Assembly (NCBI GenBank): GCA_016271365.2 | Contig: CM057458.1 | Span: 202,216,501 to 202,280,500, forward strand | Direction: 5' to 3' | DNA: 64,000 nt | Source: Neoceratodus forsteri | Taxonomy: Eukaryota > Chordata > Ceratodontiformes > Ceratodontidae | Shown: one piece after another, positions 10,062 through 20,715 of the stretch | Layout of the letters: every line of letters starts with the position of its first letter | How positions within the stretch are numbered: the stretch's first letter is position 1 | Notes under the pieces: generated by a model | Database searches by the model: none | What the model was told of the DNA's origin: nothing | What the model saw: only the letters and a program-made list of their open reading frames with translations | Translations under genes and position numbers: made by a program

Positions 10062-12200
10062 TGCACTATTTGTAACAGCCAATCAACAGGGGTAAAAAGA
10101 AAGGAGCATTGGGAACTTCAGCACTGAAAAGGCACCTAGGCAGATATCATAACATTACTGAGAACTCCAGTTATGAATCTCAAAGAAAAAGTGACAGCGA
10201 TAGCTCACTACACTCAGGGGTAGCTCCCATAGATGAAAGCAGTGGCAGTCCCCACTGCATTAATGAAACAAACACCTCCACCACCACTTCCTCCCATTCA
10301 AAAGATTCCTCATACTGTTATTGAAAGTGACTGTGTTCAAAAGCCTTGCTCCTTCAAAGAGACAGCTTACCATCTCAGAACATATAAGCGTAATGCCAAA
10401 TATGCCTCGACTCACCCTGTTGCTGTTATAATAATCCAAATAATGTCAGAAATGATAACTGTTGATTTGCTACCATATAATGTGGTTGAACACATAGGAT
10501 TCAGATGTCTGCTTGAGTATTTCGAACCTCGATATAGTATACCATTACAGAAATACTTATCAACAACAGTGATTCCAGATCTTTACGATGTCGTATGTAA
10601 AAAATTAAGTTGTGTCTTGTGCAGTGCTGTTGGGAGACTGTTGCATCTCACAACAGATATCTGGACAAGCTGTCAGCCTGAACCCTTCACGTGTGTAATG
10701 GCACATTTAGCATGTTTCGATAATTCACGTGGGACTGGGGACAGTGAAGCATCGCAGTTTGCTGTTCTAAGAATGTTTTATTTTACATCTGAACATATGC
10801 CATATAACATCAGTGAAGAGCTCCAAAAACCACTACAGCAATAGCTGTCTTCACAGGGACTGTCAGTTGGCTTTATAGTTGCAGATAACGGGTCCAACAT
10901 AAGGAAGGCCTTGGAGGAGGGGGGCTTTGTTCACATCCGCTGCTTTGAGCATTGCTTAAATTTAATAGTTCACAGTTTTCTTGAAGATGACAGTGAGCTT
11001 AAGGCTCTCATTAGCACTGCTAAAAGAATATGCACTCATTTCAGTCACTCAAACAAAGCCTGTCACTTGTTGAAAAAATACAGCAAGAGCACAGTTTACC
11101 TTTGCACAGACTGATCCAAGACATTTCTACTCGATGATATTCAACCTTTTACATGTTCCAAAGGCTGCTGGAGCAAAAGAAAGTTGTCAGGCAATACACC
11201 TTGGAAAATAAAATTGGAGATGAAGACGTCTATATTACTCCACCACAGTGGGCTATGCTGGAGTTTCTCATTGTACTGCTCCAGCCATTTAAGGAAATCA
11301 CCAGGGAGGTTAGTGCAAACACAGCAACTCTCAGCCAAGTGATACCCCTAAAAAATTTTAAAATTCAGATTGAATCTGATTAGGGAAAAGTTAGAGAAGC
11401 AAGACAGTTCCATGATCACACAGGCTGCCAATCGTTCTACTGAAACATGTAGGTTGCCCTCCAGAATATAAGATCTAACGAGACATATGATCAAAACAGT
11501 TGAAGAAGATGACAAACTATGTAAAATGCTTCATTCTGAGTACTACATTAAAGCAAACATCTTGGACCCACGATACAAATCAAAGTAACTATTGAGTGAT
11601 GATGATGATGACACTTATTTCAAGATAAACAAAGAAGAAATAATTGACGAGGTGTGCGCTGTCATGGAACAGAGTACAACAGCAGCACCACATTCAGAAT
11701 CTTCTTCATGACACAGCACAGCATCAGGTGGCTTATCCTCTACTGTTGCAGCATTTTCTCCCTCTTCCTCCTCAGCTACTGCAGCCAAATATTCTTCTTC
11801 ACCACCAGCCAAACACAGCACTGTCCCATAGTCACTTGGTTCAGCTTCGTGTCTCTGGAGTCACTTAGAAGATGTAGTTATAACATCTTCTTCACCTGCC
11901 TCTTGTAACACAGCCTCATTACTGACTATTGTTGAAATGTGCATGGCAGAGGCCAATGTCAGCTGGAATGCTGATCCTTTGAAATACTGGAAATCCAAAC
12001 AAAATATGTTGCCTGTTTTAGTAAACATTGCAATGAAGTACATGAATTGCCCTCTGACTAGCATCTGTTCAGAATGATTGTTTAACTCAACTGGCAACGG
12101 CATTACCGACACACGATCCTGTTTGACACCAGAAAATGCTGAACACCTCACATTTCTCAAAGTCAACATTCCTCACTTTAATTTCAAATATGATACCTGA
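10062..12200 (+). pseudogene. hAT transposase (ZBED-type), broken
   Basis: DDE transposase remnant. A BED-type zinc finger has its cysteine pair at 10062-10073 (CTIC) and histidines at 10133 and 10148 (HLGRYH), with a frameshift between. The RNase H-like core follows: LTTDIWTS near 10650-10670 with the first acidic residue, VADNGSN near 10880-10900, and RCFEHCLNLIV near 10938-10970. Then FQRLLEQKK (near 11153) and ILDPRYKSK (near 11560). The C-terminal hATC dimerisation region is readable at about 11930-12200, including CPLTSICSE and LTPENAEHLTFLK. Stops include 10842-10844, 11112-11114 and 12075-12077. The last falls in the conserved SERLF-like motif and fits a CGA to TGA change. Confidence 0.92.
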
Positions 12201-13697
12201 ATAAAACATACACTGACTGCTCTGAGCAGGCCCAATCCCAAAAAAACTTTTAAGAATCTGTGCCTGTGGTGAAAAGCTTTTGTGAATAGGGTCTGCTCCA
12301 AGAGGTAAAAATTAATTGCAACAAGTCAGGTCAGGACAGACTAGACCACGCCACTATTACTTGAATGATCACATGAGTAGCATAGAATAGAAAAATAATA
12401 ATAACTTCAGTGGGGTTAGAGTCAAAATACAGCAAGCAACTATATTTCATGTTACAAACTTACTTGGTGGTACCTGGTATCACTGTCTGATCTGGAAGGT
12501 AGGGTACTACTGTCTACTACTACTACTACTACTACTAACAGTTTTTGTCCTCACAAGTCACAGCTACTAGTTGTCACTTTTTGTCCTTACTCCAGTCCTT
12601 ACTACTACTTGTCACTTTTTTTTGTCCTCAGTGACTGATCCTGACTGTATTGTTTTAATTTTCATACAGTGCATGGCTTAGCAGATGCATGAAACCCAGA
12701 AACTGAATACTCTTTGTATATTTCTCATGTCCCCCATACTTAGCTGCGATTACTTCACAGAAAAAAAATGCTACTGAATTCATATAATTTCTTTGTTTGT
12801 GTGTACATGGTATGCTAGCCTGGTTACATCTCACTTACAATAACTGGGATGAGATTATTACTATATTTTATTTTGGGTTCTTAAATCACTTGGCAGCAAT
12901 TGTAAAACTAGTAAGGATGTATTTGTGTTGTGTGTCATCAGGTCTCCAGGTGGCAGTGGCAAACTTTTTTATGACTGCACTGCACTTGACTGATGCGATG
13001 TGTGACTGGCTGTCTGCCTGGGTGGTGGTGATCACTATGTCTTTCATTTTTCTTCTTTAAGGATTCAGCGTGTTGATCAGATTGAGTAGAAGTAGACATA
13101 GTACTAGAAAACATTACCACCTCTTGGACTAGGTAGTGTACCATATACCACAGTACACTGGGGCATGCAAAGCAGTTGCATCATTCACATGGATTGGGTA
13201 GGTGGGCTCTCTTAGTGCTTCTCATTTGATCATTCATATCCATTTCTTTGGCCTGTTTGGCTCTGCCTGGAACAGCCATCAAAATAATACCAGCACAGCA
13301 CCATTAATAAAAATAAAAGAATCTTAGCTGCCTGGCATTGCCTGCAGTGCTTGGTGGTGCTATAATATAGGTATTTTCATCTGTCTGGCTCTCTCTCTGT
13401 CTCTCCCAGCACACTCATGTCATGGACCCGAGCAGGATATGCCACAATTACAGGCCAGCCATGAAGGGACTAGTAGTGAGTGATTGCTTTTTTATTTAGC
13501 AGTTTGACTTTAATTTCTATACAAATAATCCATTAAATTATTTCCTTTGGGCATTTGTGTCAAATGTGACTGACTTTGGACACTTTTATGCATTTTTTCA
13601 AATATTTGTCAATAAATCAGAACTAATCAGAACAAATCAGAACTTCACCATGTTCCAGTTCTTATTTAATAAGGGTCAGAACTTCACCGAGTTCTCC
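12201..13697. other. hAT 3' non-coding region
   Basis: About 1.5 kb between the transposase stop and the right terminus. A GTGAATAGGGTCTGCTCC motif at 12282-12299 resembles the end of a small DNA element. No other coding signal is seen. The last part repeats AATCAGAACTTCACC-like words near the terminus (13617-13685), typical subterminal repeats. Confidence 0.5.
12514..12538. repeat. (CTA)n microsatellite
   Basis: Eight consecutive CTA triplets within the hAT element. Confidence 0.95.
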
Positions 13698-13705
13698 CAT
13701 CCCTA

Positions 13706-13713
13706 CTTTAAAG
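13706..13713. repeat. hAT target-site duplication, right
   Basis: CTTTAAAG directly after the right terminus CCCATCCCTA. Partner of 8889-8896. Confidence 0.85.
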
Positions 13714-14569
13714 TGCCCTGCTTACAAGTATAAGAAAGACCAGTAATCTAAATACTAACATAAATTAGAATTTCTATAAAATCTAAGTGTAAAAAGGACT
13801 ACATAGTACAGACAAACACAAAGGTTAACCCACGCTGAATCTGGGACAGCATGGAAGGGGATTCTTCTCCAACACCAATGCACTCAATTTTTATCTTTTC
13901 CAGGCTTATTATTCTATCTGTTGGCCTCCGGTTATATGGAATTGAATTCCAAATTTCCAAGCTAATGGGCCTAGATAATAAAATGTTGCTCTTCCCATGT
14001 TTGTTTCACAGGATGGTACAATGTATTCTATCCCTTGTGCTGATTGTAAACTTTCTTTTACCTGTAGAAAAACAACAAAGGAGACTGCAGTTGGATACGG
14101 ATGCCTCAGACTACACAAATCGATAATGTTAACAAAAAAGTCAGGCACGCACCACCTGTATGAAAGTAGATGCTGCTTCAAAAAGTACTTCTGCGCAAAA
14201 GTGCTCCTTTATTTTCAGTACCATGCATTGTAAAACATCAATATGCCTGATGCATTTTGGAGTATTACATCCTTTTTTAAAGGCCAATTAGTTGTCTGTG
14301 GCAAACCCCTTAAATAGGCTCAGGTAGGAAACATCATAAAAACACAACCTCAGATGACATCAAAAGGTCACATGTTAAAAACGTGTTTATGTGCAAAACA
14401 GTGCCATAGATAATTATAAATGTAACTATTAACTCCACTATTTACAAAAAAATGATACTATGATATATATATATATATATATATATACAGTAGTACATGT
14501 GTTATCACAGTTAAAATTAAAATGGCATCTTACATCATTTAATACACATTACTTTACTACAGCATATTA
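13714..14569. other. Unassigned sequence with a (TA)n tract
   Basis: No coding feature. The words CATCAATATGCCTGATGCATTTTGGAG near 14238-14264 look like an old dispersed repeat, but I cannot name it. A pure (AT)n run is at 14463-14487. Confidence 0.35.
14463..14487. repeat. (AT)n microsatellite
   Basis: Twelve uninterrupted AT dinucleotides. Confidence 0.95.
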
Positions 14570-14670
14570 GAAATGACCTCATTTTTTTTTATTAGTGGAT
14601 TATACCTTTACTGACAAAACTGATGACCAGAATTAATCTTTCAAATGAAAAGAGTGATGAAAAACAAGAT

Positions 14671-15015
14671 ATAGAGAATAATGGATGGGGAAGGGTTTGA
14701 TATGAGAATTTAATGCACACCCAAGTTGTGGGATGCTACATAAACCCCAAGGGCGAAGCCCGAGGGGTTTATCAAAGCATCCCACAACAAGGGTGCACAT
14801 TAAATTCTCATATGAAACACCCTCCCCATCTTTTAATTTTTATAACAACAGACCAGCAATTTTTCTCCAGCAGTTTGTGAGACTATTTGGCCCCGCCCAC
14901 ATACAGAATGTTGGCCAATGAGGCAGCAGCACAGTTTGACTGGCATAGCTCATAAATGTCATGGAAAATATCAACCTGGTCAGTACATTGAGAGAAATTG
15001 CTGACCAGTTATTAT
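14671..15015. mobile_element. 345-bp insertion with a long hairpin (or deletion in the other copy)
   Basis: Extra DNA relative to the homologous copy at 16688-16835. It contains a near-perfect hairpin (14684-14830) and, near its right edge, an 8-bp stem CTGGTCAG/CTGACCAG (14980-15008). No clear terminal inverted repeats or long target duplication are seen; at most AT is repeated at the junctions. Family unknown. Confidence 0.55.
14684..14830. repeat. 147-bp inverted repeat (hairpin)
   Basis: The left arm 14684-14748 and right arm 14764-14830 are reverse complements with few mismatches (both arms contain TATGAGAATTTAATG and TTGTGGGATGCT on the same sense). The loop 14749-14763 is itself a small palindrome, GGGCGAAGCCC. 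Single-stranded DNA or RNA would fold into one long stem. Confidence 0.93.
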
Positions 15016-15073
15016 TGATAAATATTAGCTGGGTACATGTATTTCAGGAGGCCCTCTGCATACCAAATCTGTC

Positions 15074-15119
15074 AGGAGAGGAGGTAGAGGGAGAGGGAGA
15101 GGAGAGGGAGAGGGAGAGG

Positions 15120-15161
<42 letters not shown>

Positions 15162-15204
15162 GGAGAGAGAGAGAGAGAGAGGGGGAGAGAGAGAGAGAGG
15201 AGGA
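15074..15204. repeat. (GA)n-rich microsatellite
   Basis: Purine tract of GA, GGA and GGGA units over about 130 bp. The Arg/Glu frame across it is an artefact of the repeat. Confidence 0.95.
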
Positions 15205-15787
15205 AAAAGTTATTATCATTCACATGAATTCATATTCACTTCCTAAAAAAAAAAATACAACCTAGATGAGATACTTTCACTTAATTATGTAAAGGTGAAA
15301 AGACAGAATATGTGATGGATACCCGACTAGAGTGGGGAGGGGGGTACTTTTTCTTTTTTCAAGCAAAACTAATAAGTATCCTAAGCCATAGACAAAAGTC
15401 GCCTATGTATGAAGCCTCAATGCTGTATTTTAAGGGAAACCAGCCACTTATTAACATCACAAATGCAGCTGTGCAAAAATTGGGGACTTTTATTGTCTTT
15501 TTAAAAAAGGTGCCAAATCAAAATGCCCATTTAAGCCTGGAGTGGTAGTGGCTCCTAGACTGAAAATCCAGAAAGCTTCTCATTTAAGGACTAGATTATT
15601 CAAGTCCCCTCCTCTGGGGTTTGGTTTACCTTGTCTAATGCCATAAAGGAAAATATGTGTTCATCCAGAATCATAGTTGCTGTATCATTCCACATTGTCA
15701 ATGGGGAAGTTAATATATATATATGGGTAAAGACCACCCCTGCCAGGGTAGTGGCACAGCCCAAGCTATCAATCAGCATAGAATCCA
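15205..15787. other. No recognisable feature
   Basis: AT-rich sequence without readable domains. It precedes the 3' tail of the minus-strand L2. Confidence 0.35.
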
Positions 15788-16201
15788 TTTTATTTCATTT
15801 TCATTTCATTTCATTTTTATTGGTTATACTGGAAAGGCATGTGAGCATTGCTGCCTGTTTACACAAGCATCCAATTACATACAACAATCATGAGACATGA
15901 CATAGGCTTAAACATTTAACTACAGTGAGGGTTAATAAAATGGTACATAAATTTAGGATAATATAGACTAAAGGGCAAACCATGAACTAGCCTTGGTGAA
16001 TTAACAAATACAAGGTGACATTAAGCATTCAGTGAGGGTTTAACAATAATATAATATAACAGTGGGAAACAAAAAAATTTAAGTGCAATCTAAAACTAGC
16101 CTAGGTGGATTAACAATACTACAAATGCTAGAAAGAGAGGGTAGGTGACTGAGGTGGATAACCAGAGAATGAGGGGAAAAAAGTGCAGAATGGGAGCCAG
16201 A
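15788..16201 (-). other. L2-C 3' UTR and (TGAAA)n tail
   Basis: Non-coding end of L2-C. The plus strand shows TTTCA repeats at 15788-15817, i.e. TGAAA repeats on the element strand. Two similar AGTGAGGGTTAATAA / AGTGAGGGTTTAACAA words about 110 bp apart (15925, 16030) suggest an internal duplication. Confidence 0.7.
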
Positions 16202-16687
16202 TTAAGACTGTGAGCAGGTGCAGGTGGGAAAGAAATGTCTCCTGTTATTGTGTTTGAAGGCATTTGTGAAGGGACAGAGTTTTAGTTCCGGATGGAGAGA
16301 GTTGAAGCACTTGGGTCCCATAGAAGAGAGTGTTTTCTGGCCTTGAGTGGTCCAGCAGAAAGGAACAGTGAAAGAGAGAGTGGAGGACAGTCTAGTGGTC
16401 CTGGTGGTGGCGGCGCTCTGGAAAAGAGAAGTGAGGCAATCAGGGAGCAGTCCATGGCAAGAGTTTGAAGAAGAAGGTGGCCATCTTGCAGTTGAGATGG
16501 GCCTCAAGGGAGAGCTGACCAGTGAGCTTATAAAGGTCATAGTGATGTGTGAGTTTAGGGAGACCAGAGGCAAAGTGGATAGCGTTGTGGTAGGAGCTTC
16601 GAAGTCTGGAGAAATATTTGCTGGAGAGGCGGGGGAGGGAGACAAGTGAACCATAGTCAAAGACAGGAAGGAGGAAGATGGAGATTA
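16202..16687 (-). pseudogene. L2-C ORF2 C-terminal region
   Basis: Two frames on - carry L2 C-terminal blocks: FLLPVFDYGSLVSLPRLSSK near 16680-16620, LTHHYDLYKLTGQLS near 16540-16500, then in another frame KTLSSMGPKCFNSLHPELKL near 16340-16280. The last stop is at 16202-16204. One frameshift lies between about 16440 and 16400. Confidence 0.82.
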
Positions 16688-16835
16688 AGAGGGCCTCCTG
16701 AAATACGTGTATCCAGCTAATAGTTATCAATCTTGTTTTTCACCACTCTGTTCATTTGATAGATTAATTCTGGTTGTCAGTTTTGTGAGTAAAGGTATAA
16801 TCCAGTAATAAAAAAATGAGGTAATTTCTAAGGAA
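16688..16835 (-). repeat. Dispersed repeat, copy 2, inserted in L2-C
   Basis: This 148-bp segment interrupts L2-C coding between HRTKHFL and ISIFLLPVFDYG. It is homologous, in inverted orientation, to 14570-14670 joined to 15016-15057. It lacks the 345-bp hairpin insertion and so serves as the empty reference copy. Confidence 0.75.
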
Positions 16836-17836
16836 ATGCTTGGTTCTGTGGAGGATACCGAGGCATTGGTGGGCTTTTTTGATTGTGAGGCTAGTGTGAG
16901 CATTGAAGTTAAGATGGCTATCCAGGAGTAAGCCAAGGTATTTGAATTCAGTGAGTCTTTCAATGGCGTTACCAAGGTTGTCACAGAGGGAGAGGTCAAA
17001 GCCAAGGGGTTTGCAGGGGCTGGAGAAAACCATGAACTTGGTTTTCTTGGAGTTGAGTACAAGACCTTTGGACGTGAACCTGGTGTGAAGTCTGCTGAAA
17101 TCAAATTGGAGTTTGTTAATGAGAGCGGTGGAGTGTTTGTTGTGACAGAAAAGGGCTGTATCATCAGCACAGAGAATGAGTTCTGAGGTGGTGCAGATGT
17201 CAGGCAGGGAGTTAAGGACCAGAGAGAAGAGAAGAGGGCCCAGGATGGACCCTTGGGGGACATCTCTATTTGACAGGGCAGGATTCAGAGAGGACACTGC
17301 CAATAATGGTGCATTAGGATCTGCCCATTAGGTAATCCTTGAACCAGATGGCAGACCTCAGGTGAGAAATGGAGGCCAGCCAGGGTATGGAGGAGGACTT
17401 CATGATCAACGAGGTTGAAGGCTTTGGTGAGGTCTATGAATGCAGCACCAGTATAGAGGCCTTCGTTGTTAGCTTTACCTATGCAGTGGGTGAACTTGAT
17501 GAGGGCAGTTTCTATATTGTGTCGAGCATGGAACCCATGCTGAGCCTCTGTGAGCAGGTTGTATTTGAAGAGGAATTCTGAGGTTTGCCTGTGGACCACT
17601 TTCTCTAAAGTTTTGGAGAGAGGGGCAAGGAGGGAGATGGGACAGTGGTTGGATACTAGATTCTTGGAACCAGATTTGTGAAGAGGTTTAATAATGGTGC
17701 ATTTCCAAGCTTTCAGGAGACCCCATGCAGGGGGAGTGGTTGAGGATGTTAGTAAGAGGGATGGCCAGGGAGTCACATACAGGACAGATAACTCTGAAGT
17801 CAATGTTGTCAGTGCCCTTGGATGATCCTGGGTCAT
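16836..17836 (-). pseudogene. L2-C reverse transcriptase
   Basis: Two overlapping minus frames carry the RT. 17836-17285 has PISLLAPLSKTLEKVVH, EAQHGFHARHNIETALIKF and motif A AAFIDLTKAFNLVDH. 17303-16764 has VPQGSILGPLLFSLVLNSLP and the catalytic box LCADDTALF (Cys in place of the usual Tyr), then FKYLGLLLDSHLNFNAH. A frameshift separates motif A from motif B near 17290. Both aspartates of the DD pair are retained. Confidence 0.9.
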
Positions 17837-18512
17837 TTGTTTTGATTAACTTGACCACTTCACCAAGGGTTAGGTACCTGAAATGGAACTTATGGTGGGA
17901 GACTGGGAGGTGTGCGGGGGTAAATGAGGTAGGAGTAGAGCTGGGCTTATACTGGTCGAGGTCACTGAAGTATTTATTGAAAAGGAATGCTATTTCGCTT
18001 GGCTCAGTGGTGGTTGTCCCTTCAGAGGTAAGACAAATATGATCTTTGGAAATTCCCCTACCAATAAGGTTGTTAAGAATGCTCCAGGTCTTCCTAGGGT
18101 TATCCTGGGCAGCACTTTGTTTTTCCTAGGATGAAGGAGGATTTAGCAGATCTTGGGGAAGATTTGCACCTGTTCCTGAGGGTTTTGAAGTCTTGGGGGA
18201 GTTGGGGGGGGGGTTGTGTTTACTGTATAACTTCCAGGCTCAGTCCGTATTCCTCATTAGTTTGCAAAGCTTGGGGGTGACTCATTCTTGGCTAGACCCC
18301 TTAACCCAGATTTTTTTAAGCAGGATGAAACAGTCACAGTGGGCAAGGAACTTATTGCTAAATGTTTCAAGCACTTTGCAAATGTCAGAAATATTTTCAG
18401 TGAAGGACCAGTCTTGGCTAGGGTGGCTTTAGAAAACTCGGAGGCATCGAGCTTCTTCAATTGCCTGGTTTGGATGAAATTCTGTGGGTGGGGGGGGTGG
18501 TTCTGTGCACCA
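17837..18512 (-). pseudogene. L2-C linker between endonuclease and RT
   Basis: Position expected for the endonuclease-RT linker of L2 ORF2. Only short minus-strand fragments are readable, and frames are disrupted. It contains a G-rich run at 18203-18216. Confidence 0.6.
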
Positions 18513-19660
18513 TCAGCAGAAGACAGCATAGTGGTCACTGACTGAGTTGGGAAGAACTCCAGAGGTGGTGACATGGGAGAGGTGTGAGACAAGGACCCAA
18601 TCAATGAGGGACTGATGTCCAGTTTTGTAGTTGGTTCTGGTAGTTTCAGTGATTAGCTGGTGCAGGCCAAGGCCAAGTATAGATTCCTTGGTGGAGTCAC
18701 AGTGGGGGGACAACCAGTTTAGGTTAAAATCCCCAAGGATGATCCAATTCCTCCCTTGGGGGAAGGAGGCCTTGATATCGAGGAAGAGGTCGAGATCATG
18801 GGGTGAGGAGGAGGGTGGCAGGTACACCACACTGACTGTGACCCTTTTATCTGCTCTGTGGAGGAGGTTAGGAGGAGGTTAATTGAGATGGTCTTGAGGG
18901 AGGAGATGGGTAGTGGGGGGACAAATTCGGTGGCAAGGAGGTTATTGGCAACCCAGATGAGGCAGCCTCCCCCACGCTTCCCCATCCTGTCTTTTCTGAA
19001 GACTGAGCAACCTTCAAGGAGGATTTCATTGGTGGAGATGTCCTCCTTCAGCCAGGTTTCGGTGAGGGCAATGACATCAAAAGCGTTAGCCATCACCCAG
19101 CACTCGATTAAGGTTTTTTTGGCAAAAAGGCTTTGCACATTAAGGTGAGCAAAAGTGAGCTGCTTAGTGGGGTTGGGGGAGGAGTGAGGGGTGAAATCAG
19201 TAGAGGGTGTGGGGCTGGGGCTGGTGTAAATGGAGCCTGAGATAAGGAGTAGGAGGAGGAGGAGGAGGAGCCTGAAGTGCCTGCAGTTCGCAAGTGAAGA
19301 CAGCTTGGTGGAGTATAGCCTGGTGTAGAGGTGGGTAAAAAAGATATGGCTGTGGTAGGAAGGAGAGAACTCATGGAACAGGCAAAGGCTGATAAAGGGG
19401 CTTGTGTGGGGAGGGGCAGGGATGGATTTGGATGCATAAGTGGGGGGATGGGAAAAGGGAAGGGTGAGAAGGTGTAGGACAAGGGGAGAGAGAGACATGA
19501 GGGAGGGTGTGAGAAGGATTTGAGGAGCAAAACTGGTGGGGAGGGGGATGAGAGGGAGGGGAAGGTGCAGGGTGATGGGAGTTGAGCAGAGAGGGGCAGA
19601 GGGGAAGAACAAGGAGTGAGAGTAAGTAGGGGAGGTGGGCTCAAAAACATTTTGAAGGCT
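18513..19660 (-). pseudogene. L2-C endonuclease and 5' region
   Basis: The minus frame 19699-18719 reads a Ser/Pro/Leu-rich stretch (probably L2 5' sequence), a poly-Leu run, the degenerate entry motif ISGSIYTSPSPTP, then APE blocks LTFAHLNVQSLF, IALTETWL and RMGKRGGGCLIW. The frame 18830-18513 continues with IILGDFNLNW, LIDWVLVSHLSHV and SDHYAVF. One shift near 18780 breaks it. Confidence 0.85.
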
Positions 19661-19663
19661 GAG

Positions 19664-19740
19664 AGTCTTTGCTGTGCCACTGGAAGGATAGTTCAACACA
19701 GGAGAGCTCTCTATGAATTTCTTTGCTGCAGTTTGTTATT
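19664..19740 (+). repeat. Short repeat shared with the DIRS 3' end
   Basis: TGCTGTGCCACTGGAAG and GGAGAGCTCTCT through GTTTGTTATTTTT match 41924-42004 in the same orientation. It is probably a terminal fragment of the same DIRS family, lacking the left arm of the palindrome seen at 41887-41967. Confidence 0.7.
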
Positions 19741-20089
19741 TTTTTGGCCACATTTGTGCAACTCTACAGCAGGTTGGGGCTGCTTGTTCCCAGGGAGCAC
19801 ACTCAAATTTAAAAATCATTTCTGTTAAGCTGTGGTTTTCAAATTGTCTAGCCTGCTAGTCCTTTTTCTCCATATTTCACTGCTTTTTGAGATTGAATTA
19901 GGGGCCACGTTCCTATTCTCTATTATCTATTTCTGATTCTACAATGTTTTGTATCGAGTATTGCATGCATTTTAAAACTTTTAATATAACTGTACAAGCT
20001 GGTGCTCTTTATGACCCTTGGTTTTTAAATGTTTTGTAATTTTCTTGTAAAGGCCAAAAACCAAGCAATAAACTTGAAACTTGAAACTA
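19741..20089 (+). mobile_element. LINE/SINE 3' end with (TTGAAAC)n tail
   Basis: No coding sequence, but the stretch ends GCAATAAACTTGAAACTTGAAAC at about 20067-20089, a short-repeat tail of the L2 type on +. Only 3' UTR-like DNA is present; the left limit is uncertain. Confidence 0.5.
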
Positions 20090-20291
20090 TTCTCTATTAA
20101 GGTGTGCTGCAGGTCTCCCTTGATTTGCCTTAACCAAGTGCCTGTGAGGTGATTGAATTTTCCTATTTTTTTTGGTGGGGTCATCTCCAGTTTAGGGGCC
20201 TCTCCTACTCTGTCTCTCCCCCCCTTCTTCACCTCTGGCAAAGGCCCTTCCTCTGGGATTTCAAGCACTGTGTTTTTGTTTATCTATTTTA

Positions 20292-20475
20292 GTTCTTCCC
20301 GCAGCATCGGAGCAGCAAGGGGTCATGAAGGCAGCAGATCTGTTCACAGTCCTTCCCCTCAATGTTCACCAGAGCCCTGCCTGGAAAAGCAGCCTTTGGA
20401 CATTTTGGACTTAGCATGGCATACTCCCCTCCTGCCTTGGACCCAGTCAGAAGGCTGTGTTTGACATAGGGGCAT
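20292..20475. repeat. Tandem duplication, unit 1
   Basis: Runs from GTTCTTCCCGCAGCATCGGA to GACATAGGGGCAT. It matches 20531-20715 with moderate divergence. The repeat period is 239 bp; the 55 bases between are unique. Confidence 0.88.
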
Positions 20476-20530
20476 CCCCAAGCAAAGTCCTCTATTAGTA
20501 ACTGCCAGAGTCAGCATTTTACTGACTCCT

Positions 20531-20715
20531 GTTCTTCCCACAGCATTGGAGCAGCAAGGGGTCATGACGGTAGCAGATCTGTTCACAACCCTCTCCCCCA
20601 ATGTTTGCTGGAGCCCTGCCTGGAGGAGCAGACTTTGGACATTCTGAATTGGGTGCGGTGCACTTCCCTCCTGCCTTAGACCCAATTAGGAGGCCGTGTT
20701 TGACAGAGGGGGCAT
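20531..20715. repeat. Tandem duplication, unit 2
   Basis: Second copy of the unit at 20292-20475, beginning GTTCTTCCCACAGCATTGGA and ending GACAGAGGGGGCAT. Neither copy encodes a recognisable protein. Confidence 0.88.

Larger units (their letters stand above)
8897..13705 (+). mobile_element. Full-length hAT DNA transposon (dead)
   Basis: Cut-and-paste transposon of 4809 bp. The left end begins TAGGGCTGGGTGGACTG and the right end, read in reverse complement, begins TAGGGATGGGAGAACTC: an imperfect inverted repeat of the hAT type. It is flanked by an 8-bp target duplication (7/8 match), the hAT hallmark. It contains a broken transposase (10062-12200), a minisatellite (9421-9584), a fragment of another DNA element (about 9690-10008) and a (CTA)n tract (12514-12538). 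Stops and frameshifts show it is inactive. Confidence 0.93.
14570..15057 (+). repeat. Dispersed repeat, copy 1, split by an insertion
   Basis: The flanks 14570-14670 and 15016-15057 together match, in reverse complement, the continuous segment 16688-16835. The join in the other copy reads AACAAGATTGATAA. Here AACAAGAT (to 14670) and TGATAA (from 15016) are separated by 345 bp. The shared unit is about 140 bp. I cannot assign its family. Confidence 0.8.
15788..19660 (-). mobile_element. L2-type LINE, near full length (L2-C)
   Basis: Read on -, the element has a proline- and leucine-rich 5' region, endonuclease, reverse transcriptase, C-terminal domain, 3' UTR and a (TGAAA)n tail at 15788-15817, the classic L2 3' repeat. 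Domain order and length (3.9 kb) indicate a nearly complete ORF2 unit. It is broken by frameshifts and by a 148-bp insertion at 16688-16835. Its 5' edge is close to 19660, where unrelated repeat DNA begins. Confidence 0.9.

Noticed and set aside
14671..15015. Helitron
   Set aside because: The junction includes an A/T and there is a stem near the right edge, but there is no TC start and no CTRR end.
14961..15227. Arg/Glu-rich frame on + and Ser/Leu-rich frame on -
   Set aside because: Both are translations of the GA microsatellite.
18719..19699. 326-codon minus frame as a host gene
   Set aside because: The second half contains L2 endonuclease blocks (ALTETWL, GKRGGGCLIW); the first half is LINE 5' sequence.
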